64,000 nt of DNA from Rhabdophis nuchalis (Eukaryota > Chordata > Lepidosauria > Squamata > Natricidae). The notes under the pieces were generated by a model. That model worked only from the letters and a program-made list of their open reading frames with translations, was not told the origin of the DNA and made no database searches. The DNA lies in contig CM077646.1 of assembly GCA_039707465.1 (NCBI GenBank), positions 83,104,715 through 83,168,714 on the forward strand, read 5' to 3'. The translations under genes and the position numbers were made by a program. Below are positions 22,186-32,604 of this stretch, one piece after another (position 1 is the first letter of the stretch; the number at the start of each line of letters is the position of its first letter).

Positions 22186-23280
22186 CTTCTGTAGAATTTC
22201 AAGTTCAGGAAGGATGGACAAAAAAACTGCAGGCAATGATGTGGAAGCTAACAGAGAAACGAACTCTGTTTGCATGTGCACATATTATAGGAAAATATTC
22301 TGGGTCATTCTTTATATTAACTTCTATTTGGACAATATTCTCCACTGAGAATCTTTGTAATTTCTCCTTTTCTTTTAAGGCTGTGAGCAGCAGCAAGATA
22401 GTAAAAATAATCCCAATGTTCTTACTTTCCTTACCTCCCACACATAAAGGTAAAAGTGTCCCTGCTTTTAAAGTTCAAGAGACATTAAGCACACCTGCAT
22501 ATGTGCATGCACACATAAACAGACATACTACCAAGCTGTATGTGACATGTTTAAATGACTATTTTTATTTGGGAACAAGTAAGGATAGTTGTATGTCGTG
22601 TTCTGGATCAAGATTTACCATGGTTTCCTGTTGAATTGAATAGTTTATTTACCCCTCTTTTCTTCTCAAAGCAATATGAAATTTGTTTTTTTCACAACAA
22701 CATCCATTCAATTAAACAATCCCCTATCATTTAGGGGTCATGCTATACACATCAGTGTATAGCAGAATTTGGCAGAAGAAGATGCTCCAAAGTATAGCAC
22801 ATTTACATTTATGAGAATTGGCCATTTATTCCTGTGCTATGCTTTCTGTTTCTTAGACATATTCAGGTTCATAAAAATACCTTTTTCCTGTATTCCATGA
22901 CTGCTAAATTGCTCAGGGTCTTTGATGAAAAAGTCTTTTGAAAGTCAAAATAAACAACTACAACTATGGATCACTTCTGTTCATCTACTGTACCTATGGT
23001 CTGATATTTTCAAAGGCTTCTAAATTATTAATTTGATTTGTGATTGTCTTTTAAAATTATGTGTGAAAAATCTAACTTTAATCATCCTGTCCACCAATAA
23101 CTTAAGATAGACATTGAACAAAATTAGTCTAGAAACTTTCTTAACACCTCCTGAATCGATCCGCTACTTTCTAGTTCTCCAATACACTGACCAAGAAGAC
23201 AGCCATTTTGATTTTATAAATTATTATTGTGATGTTTATCAAAACATATTATTTTCAAATTGTTAGATGTTGACAAAATA
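22186..23280. other. No feature recognised
   Basis: AT-rich intergenic sequence. Small frames here (for example 22167-22634) show no familiar protein features. Confidence 0.5.
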
Positions 23281-23760
23281 TCAGAATAACAGAGTTGGAA
23301 GGGACCTTGGAAGTCTTCTAGTCCACCCCCACCCGCCCCCCTGCACAAGGAAGGGACCCCCCCCCCATAACATTCCAGTCAAGTAGCTGCCCAATCCCTT
23401 TTTAAAAGCAGCTAGTGATGGAGCACCCACAACTTCTGAAGGCAGGTTATTCCACTGATTAATTGTTCTCATTGTTATAGCTGTTGCTAACACATTTTAA
23501 TCAATGTTATAGCTGGGATTTAAACTGAACATTTCTCCTTAGTTCTAGGTTGCATCTGTCCTTGATAAGTTTCTATCCATTGTTTCTTGTCTTGCCTTCT
23601 GCTACTTTGAAAATAGGTTGACCCCTGTTCTTTGTGGAGCCCCTCAAATATTAGAACACTATTATCATATCACCCCTGATTTCACTAGACTGAGATTTTC
23701 AACTAGATCCCATTTGTTTTTCACAAACTATATGTTCAGTATATACTGTACAAGCAAAAG
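23281..23760 (-). mobile_element. Divergent CR1-like LINE 3' fragment
   Basis: The left edge reads CAGAGTTGGAAGGGACCTTG, the classic minus-strand signature of amniote CR1-like 3' ends. The minus-strand frame 23493-23281 encodes TINQWNNLPSEVVGAPSLAAFKKGL, the conserved last segment of the ORF2 protein. This family differs clearly from the other CR1 copies in the window and is older, with a long C/G-run disruption at 23331-23365. The right boundary is approximate. Confidence 0.8.
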
Positions 23761-24065
23761 CAACCTGTTGTACAGCAAGGCTTTCAGCTGAGAAAGGCCA
23801 AGTCCCATTTTCTGTTGCCTCAAGGGAGTACCTTGTATTAACAAAAATTCTGGAATTTTATTGAAGAAACTTGCCCCTCATTTCTTATTGTGTTTATGGG
23901 AGAAACATAACTAAATAATTATAACATTATTGTTCATCAGAAGAAGCTGGTGTTTGTAACATTATAACTTAAGAAAGCATGCCAATTTATTATAGAAAAA
24001 GGGCCATCAAATCAAGTGTCTTTTAAATTTCTAAAAAATACATTTCAACAAAACATTTTGTAACA
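23761..24065. other. No feature recognised
   Basis: Unassigned AT-rich DNA. Confidence 0.45.
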
Positions 24066-24300
24066 CTACATAATAGCAATAGCACTTAGACTTACATACA
24101 GCTTCACAGTGCTTTTACAGCCCTCTCTAAGCGGTTTAACAGAGTCAGCATATTGCCCCCAACAATCTGGGTCCTCATTTTACTAACCTAAGAGGGATGT
24201 AAGGCTGGTGAGATTTGACCTGTCAAATTGCAGTCAGCCGGCAGTCAGCAGAAGTAGACTGCAGTGCTGCATTCTAACCGCTGCGCCACCGTGGCTCCTG
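24066..24300 (-). mobile_element. tRNA-derived SINE (squamate type)
   Basis: On the minus strand the element starts GAGCCACGGTGGCGCAGCGG, which contains an A-box-like GTGGCGCAGCGGTT, and later reads as an A/B box head followed by a body with ACTGTGAAG and GCACTGT motifs and a 3' end in AAGTGCTATTGCTATT. The repeated AATAGC at the plus-strand left edge is its tail. The B box is damaged by deletion (near 24210). It resembles the Sauria-type SINEs whose 3' ends are recognised by LINE enzymes; the exact family is an inference. Confidence 0.75.
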
Positions 24301-24529
24301 ATGAAATTTCCCATCAAAATTACTATGAAGAATATCTGTGGCAAATTGGAATGCTTGGTTTTTAGAACTGGAAAAGGATAGTGATAAAAAGATGCAAAGA
24401 AATCATAAAAGTTTTCTGCATTCTTAAAATAATTCTACTGACTCCTCCATTTGCTTTCAATCCATCAGTTGCAATTGTCTTCCTAACAATCTGTTAGGAA
24501 TCTCCCATTTTCAAGGGTAAGGGGGATAG

Positions 24530-24838
24530 AGCCTCACAGACTTTTTTTTCTGTTGCAGCACCAAATTTTTTGAATATGCTCTCCCATAAAATTTTGAGTA
24601 ATCTCCCACTTTAGTAGATTTTATAAAAAAATTAAAAACAAAACTGTTCAAGACAGCTTTTGGCATTTGAATGTGACCATCTAGTTATTTATTTCTTGGA
24701 GTTTTCGCTGTCCTTTTTCTGTTTTTCTAATTTTGTGCTTTTAATTTTGGGCCATTTTATTTGATTGACACTGGATATTATGATATTACTTGCAAAAGAG
24801 TAGGCCAAGGTTAAATATAAATAAATAAGTAAATACTT
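24530..24838 (+). mobile_element. Decayed LINE 3' end
   Basis: The plus strand shows an eroded ORF2 tail (a 'TFFSVAAPNF.NMLSHKI' like stretch at ~24541-24600 and a 'LKTKLF' like one at ~24625-24655), followed by a 3' UTR ending in GGTTAAATATAAATAAATAAG. Several stops are present. Family uncertain, CR1- or L2-like. Confidence 0.45.
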
Positions 24839-25549
24839 GAAGATCAACAGTTCAGAGGCAAATAGTATTTGTTAAAGAATCTGAAAAGAGTGAATTTCAT
24901 GCAAAAATATTTTAAATCTTCGAACTAAAGATACTGTGGTTAAATTATATCAGCCAGCTGACTTATAATTACTTGGGGAGTAATAAATGTCTGTCTTCGT
25001 TCTGCATAGCTCTTCATAACTATAGTTATTTTTATTTAACACTGCAGTTAAATGTCAGCAGCAGTGTCATTCCCACGACTACCTTAGTTTGCTGTGCTTG
25101 AGCATATGCAGCTGCTTCTCCGCTGTGATGCTTTGTCAATTCCCTCTCCCCATACACTTTAGGAATGATAACATCTTTCACATTTAACTGATCTCTGAAT
25201 TTGCTTCACATTCCAGGCGGTCAAATTAAAGTCACTCATTTATACAAATCATAGAGAAAGCACAGAGAGTTGAGTGAATTTTAATAAATATGAAAGGTTG
25301 TGTGGGCAGGAGGAGGTAAAATGTTTTCCCTTTTTTTTCTTTCTGAGTATAGAAATCAGTACACCATGTACCTTTCCATTTCCCTCCCAGAAACTAAAGT
25401 ATTTTCCACTTAAAGAAACAAAGGAGACAGAATAAAATCTATTTCTCTATTATATCAAGGGCAAACTTACCATTTGCTTAAACAGAGTTTGTTTATCTGC
25501 ATGGGTACCTTTAAATCAGTCTTAACAATTGGCAACTGCCTGGACAAGT
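24839..25549. other. No feature recognised
   Basis: Unassigned AT-rich DNA. Confidence 0.5.
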
Positions 25550-26605
25550 TCATGCAGTACTCTTGGCAACATTGCAGAAGTGGTTTGCCACTGCCTTCTT
25601 TGGCTTTGACGCAAAGTCACCCCATTGACCTTTTATTTATTTATTTATTTATTAAATTTCTATACCGCCCTTCTCCCTTCCGGGACTCAGGGCGGTGTAC
25701 AGGCAGCAATAAAAACAGTGATATAAAATATAAAAAATAGATAAAATATATATTTAAAAATGTATTAAATAATACGCCTGTTATTAATAAACCATTAATA
25801 AAACCTACTAAAACCATTTTAAAAAATATGCCAGGCCGGCCGCACGAAATAAATAAGTCTTCAAAGCCCGACGGAAGAGGCGCAGGTCCGTGGTCGTGCG
25901 TAGGTTGGTGGGTATGTCATTCCAGACGGCAGGAGCCACCACAGAGAAATCTCTCCCCCTGGGGGTCACCAGCCAACATTGCCTGGCCGATGCCATCCTG
26001 AGGAGGCCCTCTCTGTGGGAGCGCACTGGTCGGTGGGAGGTATTTGATGGCAGGAGGTGGTCTTGCAGGTAACCCGGTCCCTTGCCATGGAGTGCTTTAA
26101 AGGTAGTTACTAATACCTTGAAGCGCACCCGGAAAGCCACAGGCAGCCAGTGCAGCTCGCGTAGGAGAGGTGTCACGTGGGAGCATCTAGGAGCTCCCAG
26201 GATCCCCCGCGCGGCCGCATTCTGAACTAACTGGAGCCTCCGGGTGCACTTCAAGGGAAGCCCCATGTAGAGAGCGTTGCAGTAGTCCAGGCGGGAGATG
26301 ATGAGGGCTTGAGTGACCATGCGTAAAGCATCACGATCCAGAAAGGGATCGTGATGAACTGGCGTATCAGGCGAACCTGATAAAAGGCCCCCCTGGCCAC
26401 GGCTGTCATATGGTCTTCTAGCAACAGCCGAGAGTCCAGGAGGATGCCCAAGTTGCGAGCCCTCTCCGTGGGGGCCAAAGACTCACCCCCAATAGCCAGA
26501 GCTGGCACCAACTGGTTATATCGTGCCGCCTTTTCTGCCAGAGGCTGAAGTAGAACTCATGGCTTGGCACCTTTCTAATTGGCACCTTAGTTACAGACTA
26601 CGTTT
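25550..26605 (-). mobile_element. tRNA-type SINE split by a CR1 insertion
   Basis: The left part (25550-25630) carries AGTGGTTTGCCACTGCCTTC and CAAAGTCACCC; the right part (26531-26605) carries AGTAGAACTCATGGC (the reverse of a tRNA B box) and CTTGGCACCTT. Together they match the order of a common amniote tRNA-derived SINE read in reverse. The CR1 at 25631-26530 lies between them. Both halves are old, so the call rests on short motifs. Confidence 0.55.
25631..26530 (-). mobile_element. 5'-truncated CR1 LINE (subfamily B), frameshifted
   Basis: Two minus-strand frames, 26511-26251 and 26320-25808, together cover the post-YADD part of ORF2: LAIGGESLAPTERARNLGILLDSRL, AVARGAFYQVRL, then [53 protein letters not shown] and VWNDIPTNLRTTTDLRLF. 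The frames are put out of register at 26346-26356, where a short inverted copy of neighbouring sequence replaced four bases. The 3' end is CCGCCCTGAGTCCCGGAAGG with an (AAAT)n tail. Confidence 0.93.
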
Positions 26606-27159
26606 CAGCTTGGAAATCAAATGGTGAGCCAGTTCCAAAGTGGCTGCCACAGTGCACATGTACAGTGACTATGGTCTTGGTCATAAATCTGCTCTCCATC
26701 ATCCAAATTGCATTATTACAGATTTTCTTTCAACAGTTTAAACAGTTTAATCTACTGAATCAGTAGATTCTGATAAAAGCTAAGATAAGGTTCATTGTGT
26801 ATCACAGAAGTCTAGCCTTTTCACATATTCTTCCAAATACAGTATATGATTTGCTTTCCAGCCTCCCACTTCTTCATTCAATTACCTAGGCTCTGTGGTT
26901 TCTTTTAATCTATATTTTAATTTTGTGGGTTGGGCTCCCTTTGAATATCCTTTTTTTTTTTTTTTGGGCAAAGTCTAAAGTATATTTCTCTTACATTTTT
27001 CCCTGTTGACTGGTTAATTGCAAAAGCTGTCCTCATCCTCTTTCTGAAATTTCTAGTTATATTTTCTTTGCTAATATTCTGCAGCTGCCTTCAGTTATAT
27101 TGTTGATTATGGTTCTCTAGTTTTAATGGCTTGGTTCCACTCACATGCATAATACAATA
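26606..27159. other. No feature recognised
   Basis: Unassigned AT-rich sequence; an ACAATACAATACAAT run lies at 27149-27166. Confidence 0.45.
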
Positions 27160-27420
27160 CAATACAATTTTTTAATTTAAATTTTTAAATTTAAATTTCT
27201 ATTATTTTAATTAGTGTTAGTTTGGGGGTTTTACACATTTCGGCCAATATTTTAATTATATATTTTTAAAGCTTTTTAAAATATATAATTTTTATATATG
27301 TGTTTTTATATATTTTTATATTTGTTTTTACTTTGGCTATACACTGCCCTGAGTCCCTCGGGAGTAGGGCAGTATAAAAAACCAATAAACTCAAACTAAA
27401 ACTCAAACTCACAATACTGA
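27160..27420 (+). mobile_element. LINE 3' UTR and tail remnant
   Basis: After AT-rich repeats the sequence reads CACTGCCCTGAGTCCCTCGG GAGTAGGGCAGTATAAAAA in two short blocks (27345-27382), the typical 3' end of the CR1 group, followed by a short (AAACTCA)n tail. No coding part remains. Confidence 0.7.
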
Positions 27421-27804
27421 TTCCTGGCTCCTAATCCTCAAAATTTGCAGTACAATATCTGCCTAACCAAGATCCCTGATTCTTCCTATGTTAAGTTGAA
27501 ATACTTACTAATTATAATTAAGCTTAATTTCCATCAAAATTCATTCTAATTTTCTGATATAAGGAATAGATATTCATATTTAATCATCATATTAAATTAT
27601 TTTTAATAGAATGATCTTATTATTAAGCAAGCAGGTACAAACTTGTTAGGTCAATAAATACCACAATTTATTTGTGGAGATTTAAGGATGTGTTTGCTAT
27701 TATATGCCAAAAGAAATAGCATCAACTTTTAAACTTTAAAGCTCGTTTGTTCCAAACTAGTTTTCTTCTACAAACAATTTAAAAATGTAACAAAAACATT
27801 TAAT
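27421..27804. other. No feature recognised
   Basis: Unassigned AT-rich DNA. Confidence 0.45.
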
Positions 27805-27806
27805 TA

Positions 27807-28140
27807 CCTCATTTCCCCAAAAATTTGGGGAGGGCTTATTTTCAGGGAATGGCTTATTTTAGCACATGCACTCAAAAGCCCGATTGGGCTTATTATCTTG
27901 GGAGGTCTCATTTCCCCAAAAATAAGACCTCCCAAGATAATAAGCCCAATCGGGCTTTTGAGTGCATGTGCTAAAATAAGCCATTCCCTGAAAATAAGCC
28001 CTCCCCAAAAATATTGCAGCACAGCAGCAGTCTTGAGGTAACCATGCTCACCGCCTCCTGCACCTCAAAAAATAATCACAAGTGCTTATTTTTTAGGTCA
28101 AAAGAAAATAAGATTCTGTCTTATTTTTGGGGAAACATGG
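27807..28140. mobile_element. 334-bp Tc1/mariner-type MITE with internal foldback
   Basis: Ends CCTCATTTCCCCAAAAAT and ATTTTTGGGGAAACATGG are inverted and flanked by TA at both sides (27805-27806, 28141-28142). Inside is a perfect palindrome with 85-bp arms (separate entry). No transposase is encoded; the frame 28022-27804 is incidental. Confidence 0.85.
27824..28009. repeat. Perfect inverted repeat, 85-bp arms, 16-bp loop
   Basis: 27824-27908 is the exact reverse complement of 27925-28009. The loop (CATTTCCCCAAAAATA) itself copies the MITE tip. The arrangement looks like two head-to-head copies of the MITE left end. Confidence 0.95.
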
Positions 28141-28142
28141 TA

Positions 28143-28852
28143 CCTATTTAATTTATAAATAATATTTTAGATACAAAAGGGATATTTCAGCCAAGTTAGT
28201 ACAAAAAACTTAAAATATTGGGTAAATGTACATTTGGTCTTCATTTATGTCACCTATTTCTTCAAATTTGGGGGGGAGACCAGCTTCCCTGATTTTCAAT
28301 TCCAAAATAGTTTCTCAGTTTTGTGTGAAAATGTGTAAACAGAATTTATATAGCAGCAGAAGAATCTACTATTGTTCAAAATTCAAAGACTATTTCAATA
28401 ATGTTTGGATCTAAATATTTACATGACTTTCACCGATTGGTATGATTTTCTTAAAATGTCAACAGCAAATGTATATTTCTTGAATGGGTGATTCAATGTC
28501 TTGACATTGATCATTTTTTATATATGAAAAGATGATTGTTAGTTAAAAATATCTATTGCCTCGTCTTTGGTTGTTGAGAATTGAGCCTGTACTAAATATT
28601 GAAAATATTGGTAAGAAAAGGAACTGAGTCACATTTCATTCCATTCCAGTACCAAAAGTACCTGTACTTTAACTCTGTCATTACATTTCATCTTACTTCA
28701 AGTTTGTATTCAGTATTCTCAAAAATAAAATAGTTGCAAAGAGAAATAGGGTAGTTATCACATGCTGACTTCTTTCTAACTCCATACTGAGAATTTTGAT
28801 CCTGGCTGTTCCATTTTTTTCTGATCTTGTTCTTTTTTTCCTTCAAGTCATT
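28143..28852. other. No feature recognised
   Basis: Unassigned AT-rich DNA. Confidence 0.5.
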
Positions 28853-28915
28853 TTATTTATTTTTATTTATTTATTTTGGCCATCCATCTTACCACAAGGA
28901 GACTACAAACATCCA
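28853..28915 (-). mobile_element. LINE 3'-tail fragment
   Basis: (TTTA)n followed by TTGGCCATCCATCTTACCAC reads on the minus strand as a worn 3' UTR end (GTGGTAAGATGGATGGCC) with an (AAAT)n tail. Too short to assign. Confidence 0.45.
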
Positions 28916-30334
28916 TAATGAGAATCCAGGCAGATTTGCTTCAGGGTAACATTAAAAAATCATAATCATGTTCGTTTTTCAAGTTTGGTTTAGAATGTCA
29001 GACATATTTAATCTCATAATTTCAGTATTTATTAATATAAAGTTTAAATAACAAACAACATCATCATTACACAACCCATCATATAGTTCCATTACCATCT
29101 TGAGGGTCATATTTTTCATTCTCATTCTTTGTCTATAACTGGGGCATGTAACTTGTGTCTATAAAACAATCACTTGAATATTTAGATTTTTCTTACAGAT
29201 CATCATTTTCATGGTAGGCTTTTGAAATTTAAATTTCAGTTGCATGGTGATTATGTTTTATAATGTAAATGGAACAAATGACAATATTGAAATATACATT
29301 GCCATCCATGATTTCTGAATAGAAAAACTGACATCTTTTTACAGGAAGAAAGAACCTATAATTTCCAACACATCCAGTCAAAGAGTGTCCAACAATAAGC
29401 TTTTGGGAACTTCTCTTTCTTTCCTTTACAACTACAGAGATAACAAATAAGCTTTTGAGGGTAAATTGCAATCCTATAGAATCTCGGTCTGCACTCAGGA
29501 ATTCTTAACTTTGAAGAGTCAACCTGGGATAAAGTATAGTCATATCTGCTCACTGTAGATATTTTATATTAGACACGTTAGATAGAGGGGCGTGCACATT
29601 TTCAAAATATAACATAATAAAATAAAATAAAAATAAAAGTTACTATATATATTATATTATCTAACCTGAGTTATATAATTAGCATAAATTTGCCTTCATT
29701 TTCAAGAAATTAATAAATTGAACTAACAAAATTTATGAATCAAGCTAAATACATTTCATTTTGAAATTTGTAACGCTGTGGAATCCACAATCTACCAGCT
29801 TCGCAATTTATGCCATTTATATTATTCTTTTAAAAAAAAATAATGTCTCTGTTTTTTATTACATACTACCACTAAAAGATATGTTTTATACAGTGATAAA
29901 AGACATTTAACTGAATGCTGTATCTTCAGTGTTGATATCTAGTAAATGATGTATGCTATTACTTTAAAGCCATATGCTAATTGACTACAAATTATTGTAT
30001 TTTTTTAAACAGCTTGTAAATTAATTTATTATTATTTATTAACTTAGTTTCCTACTGATCTTGCCAAAGCTGACTCTTACATAAAAGGCTAATAGTGTTT
30101 CACTTGTATCTGAAATCTATAGTCCACCAAAAAATCACACAGAATTCCAACTGAATTTTTAATAGGAATAGAAATCAACTATCTTTTTAGTAATCTTTAA
30201 ATGGTGATACTTTTTGAAAAAGTACACAGGCATTCTTAGTTCCACAATAAAAATCATTTGATTTCTCCCTCAGTGTAAAAAAAATAATCACACCAATCAA
30301 TCTTGTGCAAATTCTATACATGTGAAACAGTATA
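28916..30334. other. AT-rich DNA, no feature recognised
   Basis: About 1.4 kb without a convincing frame or repeat. Confidence 0.5.
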
Positions 30335-30937
30335 CAGTAGTAGCCAAAATTGTGGAAATCTTTTGGGGAAAGTGTATTTTCTAAAACTGGTTAATAACAC
30401 CACTTTGTTTTTGAGTAGTACCATAAAATTATATATCAATGGAAAGATAATTTAATTAAGAATGTAATGCAATAACTTTTATGAAGGATTTGCTATTAGA
30501 ACAGCAGTTACAGTATAAAGAAAAAAGTGAGAAACATAGGAAAAAATGAGATATACAAAAATTATCACCTTAGAAAAAAAGATATACAAAAATTATCACG
30601 TCAGTTAATACTTAGTTGGGTAACCTTTAGCATTAATTATGGTCTTACAACGTGTTCCTATGATGTGAACCAAGTCTTTTAGTTCTGCAGCTATTATAAT
30701 GTGAAACCAAGACTGAATGATTGCTTCTATTAACTGGGTTTTATTGCTGGTTGGCTTCTGCCTAACTATTTTCTTTAGTCGGCTCCATAGATTTTCAATT
30801 GGGTTAAGGTCTGGGCTATTCCCAGGCCATTCCAGCAGTGGAATATGATTATCTTGAAACTCAAAAAAAGTGGTATTATTAGCTATCAAACCTCAAAAAT
30901 GCATTTTTCCCAAATGGTTTGCACAATTTTGGCCACT
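30335..30937 (-). mobile_element. Internally deleted Tc1-like transposon
   Basis: Ends CAGTAGTAGCCAAAATTGTGG and CACAATTTTGGCCACT are inverted and next to TA dinucleotides. Only the end of a transposase remains between them, so this copy is about 600 bp compared with the usual 1.5 kb or so of complete Tc1 elements. Confidence 0.82.
30605..30889 (-). pseudogene. Tc1-like transposase, C-terminal fragment
   Basis: The frame encodes WPGNSPDLNPIENLW, the signature around the third catalytic acidic residue (E of PIENLW) of Tc1-type DD34E transposases, followed by a SRLKKIVRQK segment and a C-terminal tail with IIQSWFHI and INAKGYPTKY. The last residues fit a natural C terminus. The N-terminal DNA-binding domain and the first two catalytic aspartates are absent, so the fragment cannot act. 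It lies between the element's terminal repeats. Confidence 0.9.
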
Positions 30938-30939
30938 TA

Positions 30940-31795
30940 TTTCCTCTGCAAAGATTTAAAATGTGGCATTAACTCAGCATCCTAAATAAATAGGATGATC
31001 TAGTGATTTGCATGTAGTGATTTTTGAATCATCAGTTCCAGTTTTGGGGAAGATTGACAGGAAAATTTCACAACCTGCAAATTTCATAATCCTCGGATAG
31101 TTTAAACCTTTCAGTATGTACTCAAAAGTAAATCCCATTGAATTGTACTCCGGATTATATTCTAAAGATTTATTAAAATTATAAGTGAGCAATATTTTCC
31201 AATATGGTGCAAATTAAATGAAATAGAAATAAATAAAATGAGATAGAATTCTAGAGATGCATATTTCTAAAATAATAAGAATAAAGATAGTATTAAAAAT
31301 TGATTTTCTCTGCAGTTCTACTTTCTTTCACTGACATAAGAAATAGGAATAATTAATGGGCTGGGTTGCTTCCCTCCAGGGATGAAAATAACTAATCCAT
31401 GAAAAATGAAGGCCTTTATGTAGTACAGATTTAGTTTACTGTCATCTTCAATGGAAAAGTGTTTGAAATAGTTTTCTTGACAAGTAGCCAGAACAGTTTA
31501 TGAAGTTTCAACAAACTTTGGAGTTGATGTACAAGACACTAAGGATGATACAACAGCACTAGTTTGTTGTTGAGTTTAAGGGCATTGGGTTAAAAAGTTG
31601 GTAGGCTGGAAGTTCTTATCCTGGTTTAGTTACAAATCCTGTCAGCTTTTTAAAGTTGGTTGGAGCTGGGCAGCATCCAAATAGGACAAAATAAATAAAT
31701 AAATAAAGCTGGATAACTTTGGGCCTGTCACTAACTAAGAAGGCAATGGCAAATGACTTCTGAAAATGTTGCCAGGAATATTATATTATATACCA
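30940..31795. other. Mostly unassigned; short LINE tail at 31660-31707
   Basis: No gene seen. GGAGCTGGGCAGCATCCAAAT followed by (AAAT)n at 31667-31707 looks like a plus-strand LINE 3' tail. Confidence 0.45.
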
Positions 31796-31798
31796 GTG

Positions 31799-31844
31799 GG
31801 GTGTGTGTGTGTGTGTTATGTACACACCACACACACACACACAT
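31799..31844. repeat. Inverted (GT)n/(AC)n microsatellite
   Basis: A GT run (31801-31817) is followed, after TATGTACACACC, by an AC run (31827-31844). The pair forms a hairpin-capable inverted repeat. Confidence 0.9.
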
Positions 31845-31854
31845 TACTTTGGCA

Positions 31855-32190
31855 CTGCAAATCTATTACATTAGCCTGATTGTGGTGTTATGTTGCATTT
31901 AAGAGTCTGACAGACCATGGATAAAAGCTATTTTTCAGCCTATTTGTTTGGCTGGCTATGCTTCTATATCTCCTGCCCGATGGTAGGAGAATAAAGAAAT
32001 GCTGTCCAGGGTGTGAATCATCACTGAGGATTTTCCTCACTCTGCTGAGAAAGCAGGACCTGGCGATTTCATCCCATGGGGTTAGCCCATTATTTTTTTG
32101 TCCTGTGCTCATGATTTTTTGCCTGTGCTTTGCAACGCCTTCCTGTCCGCAGCTGTTAAGCCAGTATACCCTACCATGACACAATATGTA
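31855..32190 (-). mobile_element. Non-LTR retrotransposon ORF2 C-terminal fragment
   Basis: The minus-strand frame 32184-31888 encodes SHPGQHFFILLPSGRRYRS, SQTNRLKNSFYPWSVRLLN, a conserved C-terminal segment of Rex1/CR1-group LINE proteins, which differs from every other LINE copy here. An in-frame acidic/serine stretch RVRKILSDDS precedes it. The 3' UTR reads towards 31855. The precise clade is an inference. Confidence 0.6.
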
Positions 32191-32194
32191 AGGG

Positions 32195-32604
32195 CACTTT
32201 CTATATTCCCATTAGGGTAACCCAAGATATGAATCATTTTGAAGTCCATCGATAGAGAAAAAGAGGAACTGTGGAATGGATTTAAATAAGTTATTAAAAA
32301 TGAATATGAAAAGAGACCACCCAAAATTGCCAAGAAGAGAAACCAAAGCCAAGAAAGACAATAATCTCAGAAAGGTACTTAATAAAGAGTTTCAAAGAGC
32401 TGTTAGAAGAGCCAAGAAGCAATAACTTGTTCTGTTCTGATGACTCTACCCTAATAACTAAAAATGCAAAGCCTCTGCAAGGTATAACAATAAAAGTCAA
32501 GGTACATTGTGAAAAATGGAAATAAAATTAAATATAACGAAGACCAAACTAATGAAAACAGGCACACCCTCCACTCTTAGAATTGTTAATGAAATATTGA
32601 AATT
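32195..32604 (+). mobile_element. Bov-B (RTE) LINE, segment 1 of 3
   Basis: The plus strand starts in the linker between endonuclease and RT (an EELWNGFK.VIKNEYEKRPPK like stretch), then passes after an internal deletion to a mutated RT catalytic box (SDDSTLITKNAKPLQ, where intact copies have YADD) and LNITKTKLMKTGTPSTLRI. Frame breaks are frequent. The sequence stops at GAAATATTGAAATTG, where a CR1 inserted, and resumes at 35761. Confidence 0.85.

Noticed and set aside
24066..24300. Functional tRNA gene
   Set aside because: Only tRNA-like box remnants within a SINE; no cloverleaf can be folded and the B box is damaged.
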